DNA of 64,000 bases from Gillisella terrae. Lineage in GTDB: Bacteria; Pseudomonadota; Alphaproteobacteria; Rhizobiales; Rhizobiaceae. The DNA is taken from contig NZ_SSOA01000004.1 in assembly GCF_004801395.1 (NCBI RefSeq), positions 372,001 through 436,000 of the forward strand, given 5' to 3'. The notes beneath the pieces were generated by a model. The model ran no database searches. It had not been told where the DNA came from and was given only the letters and a program-made list of their open reading frames with translations. The stretch's first letter is position 1. Each line of letters opens with the position of its first letter. Positions 41,431 through 50,487 of the stretch are shown here, piece after piece. A program made the translations under genes and the position numbers.

Positions 41431-44400
41431 TCAGATTTCAATGCGGTCCTGCGGTAACGGCTGAAGTGCTTCCAGCGCATGGCTCATTCCATCCTCTGTC
41501 AACGTGATGACGTTTGGTCCTTCGGTGTAGACCAAAATGCACTCCACTGGCTTTCCCGGATAGAGAGGCGTGAGCAATTCCCGATAGATAGCCAGCTGGG
41601 CGGTGTGGGAAAAGGGCACATCCTCCGCCTGTTTGGGCGGTTGGCGGTTGGTTTTATAATCCAGCAGGATCACTTTTTCATCTGTCACCACCAGACGGTC
41701 GATCCGGCCAGATACGGCGCGAAGCGTGCGGCCAAGCCGAATTGTGCCCATGATGGAAAGCTCGGCCTGTCCGGTGCCGGAAAAGACGTCTTTGAGTGCG
41801 GGATGGGCCAGAATGTCCAAAACCGCGCTGACCATCTGTTCACGCTCAGCATGGGGCCAAAACCGTGCAGCTCTTTCCGCATAGCGATGGGCCGCATCGG
41901 CCCGCTCCGATGCTGGCAAGCCCGGCAGCATTTGCAACATGCGGTGGGCAATGCGCCCGCGTTGCAGCGCAAGGCCCGCATCCTGCCCCTTATCGAACAA
42001 GGGGGAATAGAGCATCAACCCGCCGTCGTCCTCATCCACAGCAAGGCTTGCCCCCGATGGGCTGAGCGGTCTTGGCAGCTGCGGCGATGGCGGAGCCGGC
42101 CGCAGAAGGGCGTCGGGCAAAGGCTCGGGCGTTTTGATGGTCTTGTGGGCGTCCACCCGGTCAAACCGGGCTTTGGCATCGGGACGCTGCCACAGCAAGC
42201 CATCCCAATCGCCTTCGGGGCCAGAGAACCGCTCCTCACGGCAATGGGTCTCATCCAGTGCCAGCGACGACATGATCATCTCATGCCAGACCTCGTTTTG
42301 CTGAATTTTGCCGCGATAGCCGCAGACCACCAGCCGGTCGGCAGCCCGCGTCATGCCCACATAGAGCAAGCGGCGATATTCCTCTTCGGTCGCCTGTTTG
42401 CGACGCGCCACATCAGCGGCAAGGATGGCATTGTCCACCGCCTTCACCGGTGCCCAGATGGGAAATTCCGTCGCGCCGTCTTCCGATGGGATCATGCGGA
42501 ATTTGGGCAGATGGCTGTGGTTAAACGCCTTGGAGCCGTCATCGACCAGAAACACAATCGGCGCTTCCAGACCCTTGGAGGCGTGCACGGTCATGACGCG
42601 CACTTCGCTGCGTTCCTTGTCCTGCTCACGCTTCACCTCCGGGCCTTCCAGCTCCAGCATGGTGATGAAGGATTGCAGACCCGGCAGGCCGGATTGCTCA
42701 TGGGCCAGGGCAAAGGTGAGGAATTCGTCGAGAATATCGCTGACTTCGCTGCCCAAGCGCCCCAAAAAGGCGCGTCGTCCACCCAGCGGGCCAAGCACAC
42801 GGGCATAAAAATCATGCGGCGGCATGTCGCGCGCCAAAGCCCGATAGGTCTTCAGCCGTGCTTCCACCTCCACCCACGTCTCAACCCCGTCCTTGGCCAG
42901 ACGCTGGATCTCGGCAAAGACGCTCTTACCGCCGCGCCGCGCCGAGACCGCAAACACATGTTCTTCCGTGAGATTAAACAACGGGCTTTTCAAAAGGGCA
43001 GCCAGTGAAAGATCGTCTCCGCTCAGCAGCGAAAAGCGGCCAAGGGCCATCAAATCCTGAATGGCGATATGGCCGGTGAGGCGCAAGCGGTCCGCCCCCG
43101 CAACCGGGATATTGTTGCGCCTTTTCAGCGCGCGGGTGAGCGCATTGACAAAAGCGCCGCGCTTTCGCACTAAAATCAGAATATCGCCCGCTTCGATGGC
43201 GCGCTCAACGCCCTTTTCAACAATGGTTTCCCGGCCGATCATCGCCTCAATGCGCTGGGCTATGCGCCGGGCCAGAATGGCGGAAGGTGCGCTTTCCGGT
43301 GTGGCGTCAAAGGGCGCAGTCCAATCCTCATCATTGTCCATGCCTTCCGGGGCCACCATATTCCAGACCTCGACGGTGCCGGGATGGCCGGTGCGGCTGG
43401 ACATATGCACCACGGGCTCGTTCACAGCAGACAGGCCACGGGCATTGGGGCCTTGGGCAAACACCTGATCCACCGCCGAGAGCACCGCATTGGTGGAGCG
43501 AAACGACAGCGGCAGGCGCACAGTGCTAAACTTTTCGCCGCCTCTGGCCACTTCGCGCTCGGTTTCGCGCGCTTCTTGCGAAAAGCGCTCCGGGCGGGCC
43601 CCTTGGAACGAATAGATCGATTGCTTTTCATCGCCCACGGCAAAAAAGGTGCGGCGCACTGGCCGCGCACTGTGGCCTGAGAAAAAGTCTTCCCGAAGAG
43701 AGCGGATCACCGACCATTGCACCGGGCTGGTGTCTTGCGCCTCATCCACCAGAATATGATCAATGCCCTGATCCAGCTTATAGTGTACCCAGGGGCCAAC
43801 GGCGCTGCGGGTCAAAAGCTCGGCGGTGCGGGCAATCAGGTCTTCAAAATCCAGCTGGCTGCTGCGCTTTTTCAGCTCTTCATAGTCCTGGCTCAACCGT
43901 TCGGCCAAAGCCAGCGCCGCCTTGGTGGCTTTGAACAATTGATAGAGCCGCAACCGCTCGCGACAGGTCACCACATGCTCACGCGCATTGGCAACCATAT
44001 CGGCCAGTTCCGGGGCCGCCTTTTTCATCGCAGCCGCAATCAGCGACACATCGGCTTTTGGCTTGTCGGCAGCGGTGTGGAAAGCATCATCCAGCAGCTT
44101 GGCGCGCAAAAACGGATCGCTCTGGCGCACGGCCCGCTCCAGAAGATAGGCGGTCTCCTGCACTTTCACCCCGCCCTTGCTGAAGGCAAGATCAATATAG
44201 GTGGACAGCGTTGCGCCGCTTAAATCAGCCAGCGGCCAATAGGCTTCTGCCAAGGATTGCTCGGTTTCATCAAGCCCAAGGCCAAGCTTGGTGCGCAAAA
44301 CGCGCTCGACACCGCCTTTTTGCCCCGCCTCGACAAGAAAGTCGCGCACCGCATGGCGATTGGCAACAATGTCCGACAGCAGGCTTTCGAGCCCAAATTC

Positions 44401-45000
44401 ATCGCCAAGGCTCAGCACTTCGGCAAAGGCTTCTGCTAGTTCCGCATCATTTTCGGTTGCGGTCGCCGTGAGCAGAGAGCGGCGCGCGTCTGCGAGCAGC
44501 ACGGAGGCTGCACGGTCATCCAGCACCGAGAAATGCCCGGCGACATTGGCCTCCAGCGGAAACTGATGCAGCAGTGATTCGCAAAATGCGTGAATGGTCT
44601 GGATTTTCAAACCACCCGGCGTTTCCAGTGCGCGGGCAAACAGACGGCGGGCCTCGGCAATCTTCAGCGCATCCGGCGGGGTCTTTTCAATATCTTCAAT
44701 GCGTTTGGAAAGGACAGCGTCGGGCAGGGTGGCCCATTCCGCCAACCGGTCAAACACGCGGTTGGACATTTCCGAGGCTGCCGCTTTGGTGTAGGTCAGG
44801 CAAAGAATGCTGGATGGCCGTGCCCCCGCCAGCAGCAGGCGAATAACCCGCTGGGTCAGCACATGGGTTTTGCCAGACCCCGCATTGGCCGACACCCAGG
44901 CCGAGCGGGTGGGGTCGGAGGCGGTTGCCTGCTTGGCCGTGGTCCAGTCAATCCAGACCTTGGGATCATCCGATGTCGGAAGCGCATCAAGATCATTCAT
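41431..45000 (-). CDS. addA: double-strand break repair helicase-nuclease AddA
   Basis: UvrD-like helicase with a RecB-type nuclease, the AddAB functional counterpart of RecBCD. It has 1189 residues. Seen: Walker A SANAGSGKTH at 37-46, ILCLTYTKAAASEM, HILVDEAQDTSPVQW near 412 (motif II, DEAQ), RVMTVHASKGLEAPIVFLVD near 805, LLYVGMTRAADRLVVCGY near 880, and the nuclease motif VILLDYKTNR near 1130. It overlaps the addB end by eight bases, so the two subunits are coupled. Confidence 0.96.
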   Translation of the reverse strand: MNDLDALPTSDDPKVWIDWTTAKQATASDPTRSAWVSANAGSGKTHVLTQRVIRLLLAGARPSSILCLTYTKAAASEMSNRVFDRLAEWATLPDAVLSKRIEDIEKTPPDALKIAEARRLFARALETPGGLKIQTIHAFCESLLHQFPLEANVAGHFSVLDDRAASVLLADARRSLLTATATENDAELAEAFAEVLSLGDEFGLESLLSDIVANRHAVRDFLVEAGQKGGVERVLRTKLGLGLDETEQSLAEAYWPLADLSGATLSTYIDLAFSKGGVKVQETAYLLERAVRQSDPFLRAKLLDDAFHTAADKPKADVSLIAAAMKKAAPELADMVANAREHVVTCRERLRLYQLFKATKAALALAERLSQDYEELKKRSSQLDFEDLIARTAELLTRSAVGPWVHYKLDQGIDHILVDEAQDTSPVQWSVIRSLREDFFSGHSARPVRRTFFAVGDEKQSIYSFQGARPERFSQEARETEREVARGGEKFSTVRLPLSFRSTNAVLSAVDQVFAQGPNARGLSAVNEPVVHMSSRTGHPGTVEVWNMVAPEGMDNDEDWTAPFDATPESAPSAILARRIAQRIEAMIGRETIVEKGVERAIEAGDILILVRKRGAFVNALTRALKRRNNIPVAGADRLRLTGHIAIQDLMALGRFSLLSGDDLSLAALLKSPLFNLTEEHVFAVSARRGGKSVFAEIQRLAKDGVETWVEVEARLKTYRALARDMPPHDFYARVLGPLGGRRAFLGRLGSEVSDILDEFLTFALAHEQSGLPGLQSFITMLELEGPEVKREQDKERSEVRVMTVHASKGLEAPIVFLVDDGSKAFNHSHLPKFRMIPSEDGATEFPIWAPVKAVDNAILAADVARRKQATEEEYRRLLYVGMTRAADRLVVCGYRGKIQQNEVWHEMIMSSLALDETHCREERFSGPEGDWDGLLWQRPDAKARFDRVDAHKTIKTPEPLPDALLRPAPPSPQLPRPLSPSGASLAVDEDDGGLMLYSPLFDKGQDAGLALQRGRIAHRMLQMLPGLPASERADAAHRYAERAARFWPHAEREQMVSAVLDILAHPALKDVFSGTGQAELSIMGTIRLGRTLRAVSGRIDRLVVTDEKVILLDYKTNRQPPKQAEDVPFSHTAQLAIYRELLTPLYPGKPVECILVYTEGPNVITLTEDGMSHALEALQPLPQDRIEI

Positions 45001-48000
45001 CGCCAGCGCTCTCCTCGGTGTTTTCTGCGGTCGACCATTCGGCGACTCTGGCTAAATGATCATAATCGCCGCTGTAATCATTCATCTGCGCTGGCATGAG
45101 CCGCGAGACATAGCCGCGCTCGCCCGATTGCAACAGGGTGACAAAACGGGTGAGCTGCTCAATGGATTCGGAGGCCAGATCGAGCGCCGATTTGGCCTTG
45201 TCGCCCCTGCCGGTCAGCTCATTGTTGACATTTTCCGCCTTGAAGCGCCCGCCGGGACGCAGCCGCACATAGGTGAGGTTTTCCGGGGTTAGCCTGCCAA
45301 CATCCTTGAAGGCCCCCATTTTCAAAGCGGCGGCTTCCAGTGCCAATTGCGGATCCAGCAGCGCACGCGCCTGCGAGGTGCTGGGGTTGGAGCCGGTTTT
45401 ATAATCAATAATATCGGCATGGCCTGCACGAATATCGATGCGGTCAGCCACACCGGTTAGCCGGATATTGATGGCGTCAAGCTCAACACCGGCTCTCGCT
45501 TCCGTCACCATCTTGGCCGGGTCGCGCTGGCGCTGCCACTCAATAAAGGCGCGGCCAACATCGCCAAAGCGCTTGCGCCAGACCACATCAATATGGGTCG
45601 GCAAATTTTCGGCATCAAACAGCTCATCGGTAATCCGCTGCATCAGGCGTTCCGCATCCGGCCCCAGCTTTTCCGGCATATTTGCAATGAAGCGCTCGAC
45701 AATGGCGTGATAAAGCGTGCCGCGCTCAGACGCGCCGGGATCGCTGTTAAACGGATCAACCGGATCGAGCTTCAAAATCCGCCGCGCATAGATCGCGTAA
45801 GGATCCCGCCGCAGCCGCCCGACCTCGCTGAACGAATAGGTTTTCGGATGCAAATCCTCTGGCGGTTTGGGAGCCGGGCGCTGGGCAGGTGGCTGATCTC
45901 CGCCTTGATCCAAAAGATCGGAGAAATGGCGATAGCGCTCGCCGCGTTCCTTCATCTCGGCGGCAAAATCCTTGCCGCCCAAAGCTGTCAAACGTTGCAG
46001 CCAGCGTGAGGCAACTGTGGGGGCCGAGCCCTGACGCAGCGCGCGGCTATAGATCATGTGGCGCGTGCCATTGGCCATTTCAAAGTCATGAGCCAGCTGG
46101 CCAATCTGCCGCTCTGGCGGCTCCAGCCCCATCTGGGTTTTCATGGTGCGCGACAAAAACGGATTGTTGGTGGTGGTGCCGGGCCATGATCCCTCGTTCA
46201 GGCCGCCCAAAATCATGGTGTCCACGCTTTGCAGGCGCGCTTCCAAGGCCCCGAAGATAAACACCCGCGGATGGCGCAGCGCCTTGGGCTTGACTGATTC
46301 GGATGCCGTCAAAGCGGCCAGAATATCAATCCATTGCGGGCCGTCGGCCATCAACTGGCCGTCGGTTTCCATGATTTCACTCAGCAGCCGTACCAGCACC
46401 GCCCCGGCCTCATCGCCCCAGAGGGGTGCAAGGTCGCCGTTTTTGCGCTTCGCCACCGCTTCCAACACTCGGCCGGTGCGCTCTGCCCATTCTTTTAACG
46501 ACAGGCGGGTGGTAAATGAGCGCCCATCCGGCTTGGACACAACATGCCCGGCCAGCGGCTCAACCGCCTCAGCAATGGCCAAAGCCAGTGTGCGGGCGCG
46601 CTCCTTGGCATCCTCGCGTACCGTCTGCCGCCATGATGGCGGATGACGATCGTCAAATTGCTCCACCAATTGCCGGTCAAACAGAGTGGCAAGATCGGAG
46701 ATATCCACCGGACCTCTGCCACCGCGAAGGGCAATCACTTCCAGCGCATCAAAAGCCTCTTGCAAGCCGTCGTCATCCTGTCCAAAGCGTGCTAGCGGGT
46801 GTTTGAGCAGCGAGACAATGGCCACCGGATCGCCGGGGCGCAAAATGGCCTCCAGTACCAGCGATGTGAGGGTGCCCTGCGGCGTGGATGAAAAGGGTGT
46901 GCCAGCCGAATCGTCAGCGATAATGCCAAAGCGGGCGAGCTCAGACGCCACCCGGCGGGCGAGGTTTCGATCCGGGGTGATCAGCGCGGCCCGGCTTTCA
47001 CCACCGTCACGGCCCGGCTGTTCCAAAGCCAGCCGCAGCGCAACCGCAATGGCAATCGCCTCTTCGCGCTCATTGGCGGCTTCAATCAGGGAAACATCGG
47101 CAAAAGCCGCTTTAAAGCGGGCATCGCCAAAGCTTTCGCGCCACGCCGTCCAGCCATCGGTGGCCTTGGCGGGCGAGAGGGCGCGGGAGAGAATCTCAGA
47201 GCGGTCTGCCAGATCAGGCTCGGCTTCCGCGAGCACATCAACATCATCGCGGGTGATGCCAAGCTTACCCAGCAAACGATGCAGACCATATTGCGGATGC
47301 GCACGGGCGGTTGGTTCCGGCGGCATGCCGGCTGGCTGTTCGCCACCCACCACGGCCCATTGCTCAATCGGCATGGTTTTGTCCAGCCCCGGCAGAACAA
47401 TAATCCCTTGCGGCAGACGTGAGACGGTGGCCACCAGCTCGGAGGCTGCCGGAATGGAGCCGGTGGAGCCCGCCACAATCACCGGACCGGGGGGTGGGTT
47501 TTGTTCCAGCCGTTCGCGCTCTGCTTTGAGCAGGCTGTTGCGATGAAGAACGGGCGATGAGCGCCGCAATTCCTCTAGCCGTGCGGGCCAATAGGCACTG
47601 GCAATCAGCAAAAACTCCAGCGTCAATTGCCACCAAGAGGCAAAGTCGCGGGCATCCAGCTTATCCAGATCCGCCCAGTCTCGCTCTTCGGTTTCCACCG
47701 AATCAATCAGCTCCACCAGCGCCCGCGCCAGCCAGACGGCATCGGCGGGGCTGGCCGGGGCCACCAGCGGTGTGTCGGCATGAATGCTCAGGACAATATC
47801 GGGCAGCTTGTTGCGCCATAGCAAAATCAGCTGCGCCAATTCCAAAAGCCGCACGGTGTTGCTGATCGGCGGGTTCAGCGCCAAAAGGGCAGGGGTGTCA
47901 GCATCAAAATAGCTGGCATCCTCTTCGGCTTCACCTAGTGGCTTGATGATTGGCAAAATCGCCGCTTTTCCACCCAGAAGCTCAACAAATTCAGCCCGCA

Positions 48001-48178
48001 GCACACGGGCCGAGCGCTGGGTGGGCACCAGAATGGTGACATTGGCCAGCGAAAGCGGATCGTCTGGATTATGGGCAAAGCCCGGCACGAGGCGTCCATC
48101 GCACAGCGATTGGGCAATCAACCGCAAAAACGGTTGGGCGGCGGGAATGGTGAGAATCCGGGGTGTGTGTGCAGCCAT
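44993..48178 (-). CDS. addB: double-strand break repair protein AddB
   Basis: Second subunit of AddAB, alphaproteobacterial type. It has 1061 residues. Seen: an inactive UvrD-like helicase portion in the first 700 residues, including VIVAGSTGSIPAASELVATV near 232 and MILGGLNEGSWPGTTTNNPF near 655, and a C-terminal RecB-family nuclease with DIIDYKTGSNPSTSQAR near 955 (motif DxxDYKTG). There is no canonical P-loop at the N-terminus, so helicase power likely comes from AddA. It lies three bases after the murU-like stop region. Confidence 0.93.
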   Translation of the reverse strand: MAAHTPRILTIPAAQPFLRLIAQSLCDGRLVPGFAHNPDDPLSLANVTILVPTQRSARVLRAEFVELLGGKAAILPIIKPLGEAEEDASYFDADTPALLALNPPISNTVRLLELAQLILLWRNKLPDIVLSIHADTPLVAPASPADAVWLARALVELIDSVETEERDWADLDKLDARDFASWWQLTLEFLLIASAYWPARLEELRRSSPVLHRNSLLKAERERLEQNPPPGPVIVAGSTGSIPAASELVATVSRLPQGIIVLPGLDKTMPIEQWAVVGGEQPAGMPPEPTARAHPQYGLHRLLGKLGITRDDVDVLAEAEPDLADRSEILSRALSPAKATDGWTAWRESFGDARFKAAFADVSLIEAANEREEAIAIAVALRLALEQPGRDGGESRAALITPDRNLARRVASELARFGIIADDSAGTPFSSTPQGTLTSLVLEAILRPGDPVAIVSLLKHPLARFGQDDDGLQEAFDALEVIALRGGRGPVDISDLATLFDRQLVEQFDDRHPPSWRQTVREDAKERARTLALAIAEAVEPLAGHVVSKPDGRSFTTRLSLKEWAERTGRVLEAVAKRKNGDLAPLWGDEAGAVLVRLLSEIMETDGQLMADGPQWIDILAALTASESVKPKALRHPRVFIFGALEARLQSVDTMILGGLNEGSWPGTTTNNPFLSRTMKTQMGLEPPERQIGQLAHDFEMANGTRHMIYSRALRQGSAPTVASRWLQRLTALGGKDFAAEMKERGERYRHFSDLLDQGGDQPPAQRPAPKPPEDLHPKTYSFSEVGRLRRDPYAIYARRILKLDPVDPFNSDPGASERGTLYHAIVERFIANMPEKLGPDAERLMQRITDELFDAENLPTHIDVVWRKRFGDVGRAFIEWQRQRDPAKMVTEARAGVELDAINIRLTGVADRIDIRAGHADIIDYKTGSNPSTSQARALLDPQLALEAAALKMGAFKDVGRLTPENLTYVRLRPGGRFKAENVNNELTGRGDKAKSALDLASESIEQLTRFVTLLQSGERGYVSRLMPAQMNDYSGDYDHLARVAEWSTAENTEESAGDE

Positions 48179-48180
48179 GA

Positions 48181-48906
48181 TTATCCGCCGTGCTGGTGGA
48201 TGACAGCTTCGGCCTCGCCAATCGCTTCAGGCGTGCCCACGGTGAGCCAATGGCCTTGCAGCTCGAGGCCATAGAGACGGCCTTTGGCAATAGCACGGTC
48301 AAAATAGATATTAATGTTGAAAGGCTCTTCTGGCGCATCATCCAACAGGGAAGAGTGCATGGCCAGCGCCCCACAATAGACAAACGGGTTTGGATCACCC
48401 TCTTGATAACGTTTCAAGCGGCCATCGGGTGCGAGGTTGAAATCATTCTTGCCGTTATGCCCCGTTGTGTTTTCCATCTGGACACACAGCATGGCGATAT
48501 CCATAAGGGTGGGATCGAAAAAGGCGCTGAGACGCTGCAAATTGGTAAGCTGATCTGGCTCCTCACCAATCCAGAACAGATCGGCATTCATCACCAGAAG
48601 TGGGCCGGGCGGCAAAAGTGTAAGACCTTGAACCAACCCACCACCATTGTTGAGCAGTCGTTCCTGCTCGTCTGAGATCACAATGCGCGGTTCTTGCCGT
48701 TGTGCAATATGCGTCAGCATCTGATCAGCAAAGTGATGCACATTCACCACCGCCATCTCGATGCCCGCCTGTTGCAAATGATCGAGCGCGTAATCCAGCA
48801 GGGTTTTACCCGCCACCTTCACCAGCGGCTTTGGCATTGTATTGGTGATGGGACGCATCCGTGTGCCAAGCCCTGCGGCCAGCACCATGGCGTTTTTGAT
48901 CATCAT
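48181..48906 (-). CDS. murU: MurNAc-1-phosphate uridylyltransferase-like nucleotidyltransferase
   Basis: A sugar-1-phosphate nucleotidyltransferase of 241 residues. Seen: the signature MVLAAGLGTRMRPITNTMPK then PLVKVAGKTLLDY (residues 7-40), NNGGGLVQGLTLLPPGP near 88 and VMNADLFWIGE near 109. It directly neighbours the TsaE/AmgK fusion; in Pseudomonas, AmgK phosphorylates MurNAc and MurU uridylylates MurNAc-1-P, so the neighbourhood points to the same cell-wall recycling route here. By sequence alone it could be a related hexose-1-phosphate enzyme such as an HddC-like one. Confidence 0.75.
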   Translation of the reverse strand: MMIKNAMVLAAGLGTRMRPITNTMPKPLVKVAGKTLLDYALDHLQQAGIEMAVVNVHHFADQMLTHIAQRQEPRIVISDEQERLLNNGGGLVQGLTLLPPGPLLVMNADLFWIGEEPDQLTNLQRLSAFFDPTLMDIAMLCVQMENTTGHNGKNDFNLAPDGRLKRYQEGDPNPFVYCGALAMHSSLLDDAPEEPFNINIYFDRAIAKGRLYGLELQGHWLTVGTPEAIGEAEAVIHQHGG

Positions 48907-48931
48907 GGAGCTCTAATCTGTTCTTTTGTTT

Positions 48932-48980
48932 GAGTTTGTCTGATCAGGAAAACCGGATTCCGCTTTTCCTCACATACTCT
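48932..48980 (+). repeat. dispersed palindromic repeat, family B copy
   Basis: Outer GAGTTTGT and ACATACTC, inside GGAAAACCGGATTCCGCTTT. It lies between murU and tsaE/amgK and overlaps the end of the latter by two bases. Confidence 0.75.
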
Positions 48981-50487
48981 AATTCAACAGACCGAGTTTT
49001 GCACACCAATCCCTCAGCGGTGCAAGGGCTGGATGTTCGAAAGCACTGGAAAGATAGTCGAGCGTGCGGGGCATATGCTGCATATAGCCCGGTTTGCCAT
49101 CGCGTTTCAGCAGCCGAAACCACAGGCCTGCCAGCTTGCAATTGCGCTGGGCGGCCATGATGGCAAAATCGCGCCGGAAACTGGCTTCGTCAAAAGCACC
49201 ATGGCTGTGGCGATCTGCACAATAGCGCTCTATCAAAGCCACCATCAGCGGACGCTCGATGGTGACGCGGGCGTCCTGGGCAATCGAAGCCAGATCATAG
49301 GCCGCAGGCCCGATCATCGCGTCTTGAAAATCGATCAACCCGACCCGATCCGTGCCGGTTTTGTCGCTCTGCCAGATAATATTGGGCGAATGAAAATCAC
49401 GCAGCACCAGTGATTTTTCTGCACTTTCAAGCTGGTCAATCAAGCCGTCCCACAGGCTCGAATATTCGGCCCGCTCGGAGGCTGTTGCCTCGCGCCCCAG
49501 CTTCCACGGAATATGCCAATCGATCAGCAATTCCGCTTCCATTTTCATCGCCACCCGATCAAAATCAGGAATGCGGTGAATGTGGCGCTCCGTGACTTTG
49601 ATCTCGCGCGGAATATCCAGCGTGTGGATATGGGCAAGGCAGGACGCGGCTGCGATATAGCGTTCTGCCATCGGCTTTTTGTCGTCATCCAGCACGCCAT
49701 CGCGGCCCAGATCTTCAATCAGCAAAATGCCCTGATCAAGATCGCGCTCGAAAATCGCCGGTGCCGCAAGGCCCTTGGCCTTCAACATCTCGCCAATGGC
49801 GACAAAGGGATAGACATCTTCGGCCAGATGCACAATTTGCGAATAGGGTTTGCCATCGCGAATCGGTGGGCCGTTGGGCCGTTTGGCGGCATCCATCAAA
49901 ATCATCTGCGGGCGGCCCGGTGCCGTGATCACTTCATAAGCACGGGTCGAGGCATCGCCGGTCAGATGCAGACGGACGGCGTTTTTCAGACCGTTTTGAT
50001 CGAGAAATTGCCGAATGCTCAGGCTGCGCTGAATCCGGCTCAGTTTCACCTCTGGCGCGGTGATGGTGACAGTCCGTCCGCCATCAGCGGTAAAGCTGTA
50101 GGCCATGGAGATCGTATCTTTGGGCAGACGATCTTGCGCCCGCTCTGGCCATTCCACCAGACAAATGCCGCTTTCCAGCGCTTCATCAAAACCAAGCTCG
50201 TCCAGCTCAGAGGAATCGCCCAAGCGGTAAAGATCGAAATGCGCGGCTGGTATGCGCAGCTCATAGCTTTGCACCAGCGTAAACGTCGGGCTTGGCACTT
50301 CCAGTGTATCGTCTTCAGCAAGGGCCCGCAGCAAGGCCCGCGCGAGGGTGGATTTTCCAGCCCCCAGATCGCCAATGAGGGCAAGGCAATCGCCGGGTTT
50401 GAGCGCAAGCGCCAGATCCTGCCCAAGCTGCTGTGTCGCAGCTTCATCGGCAAGAGTGAGCTGAAAAGGAGCCGGTGCCGCCGTCAT
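48979..50487 (-). CDS. TsaE / AmgK fusion: t6A ATPase domain plus MurNAc/GlcNAc kinase-like domain
   Basis: A two-domain protein of 502 residues. Residues 1 to about 150 form the TsaE P-loop NTPase needed for tRNA t6A37 (GDLGAGKST at 39-47, then PSPTFTLVQSY and HFDLYRLGD). From about 165 it is an aminoglycoside-phosphotransferase-fold kinase (LTGDASTRAYEVI, SLVLRDFHSPNIIW with the catalytic Asp, LIDFQDAMIGPAAYDLA), related to AmgK. The fusion is known in alphaproteobacteria. The start at 50487 (MTAAPAPF) overlaps the divL stop; murU lies downstream. Joining two unrelated tasks in one chain is established, but why is not. Confidence 0.9.
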   Translation of the reverse strand: MTAAPAPFQLTLADEAATQQLGQDLALALKPGDCLALIGDLGAGKSTLARALLRALAEDDTLEVPSPTFTLVQSYELRIPAAHFDLYRLGDSSELDELGFDEALESGICLVEWPERAQDRLPKDTISMAYSFTADGGRTVTITAPEVKLSRIQRSLSIRQFLDQNGLKNAVRLHLTGDASTRAYEVITAPGRPQMILMDAAKRPNGPPIRDGKPYSQIVHLAEDVYPFVAIGEMLKAKGLAAPAIFERDLDQGILLIEDLGRDGVLDDDKKPMAERYIAAASCLAHIHTLDIPREIKVTERHIHRIPDFDRVAMKMEAELLIDWHIPWKLGREATASERAEYSSLWDGLIDQLESAEKSLVLRDFHSPNIIWQSDKTGTDRVGLIDFQDAMIGPAAYDLASIAQDARVTIERPLMVALIERYCADRHSHGAFDEASFRRDFAIMAAQRNCKLAGLWFRLLKRDGKPGYMQHMPRTLDYLSSAFEHPALAPLRDWCAKLGLLN

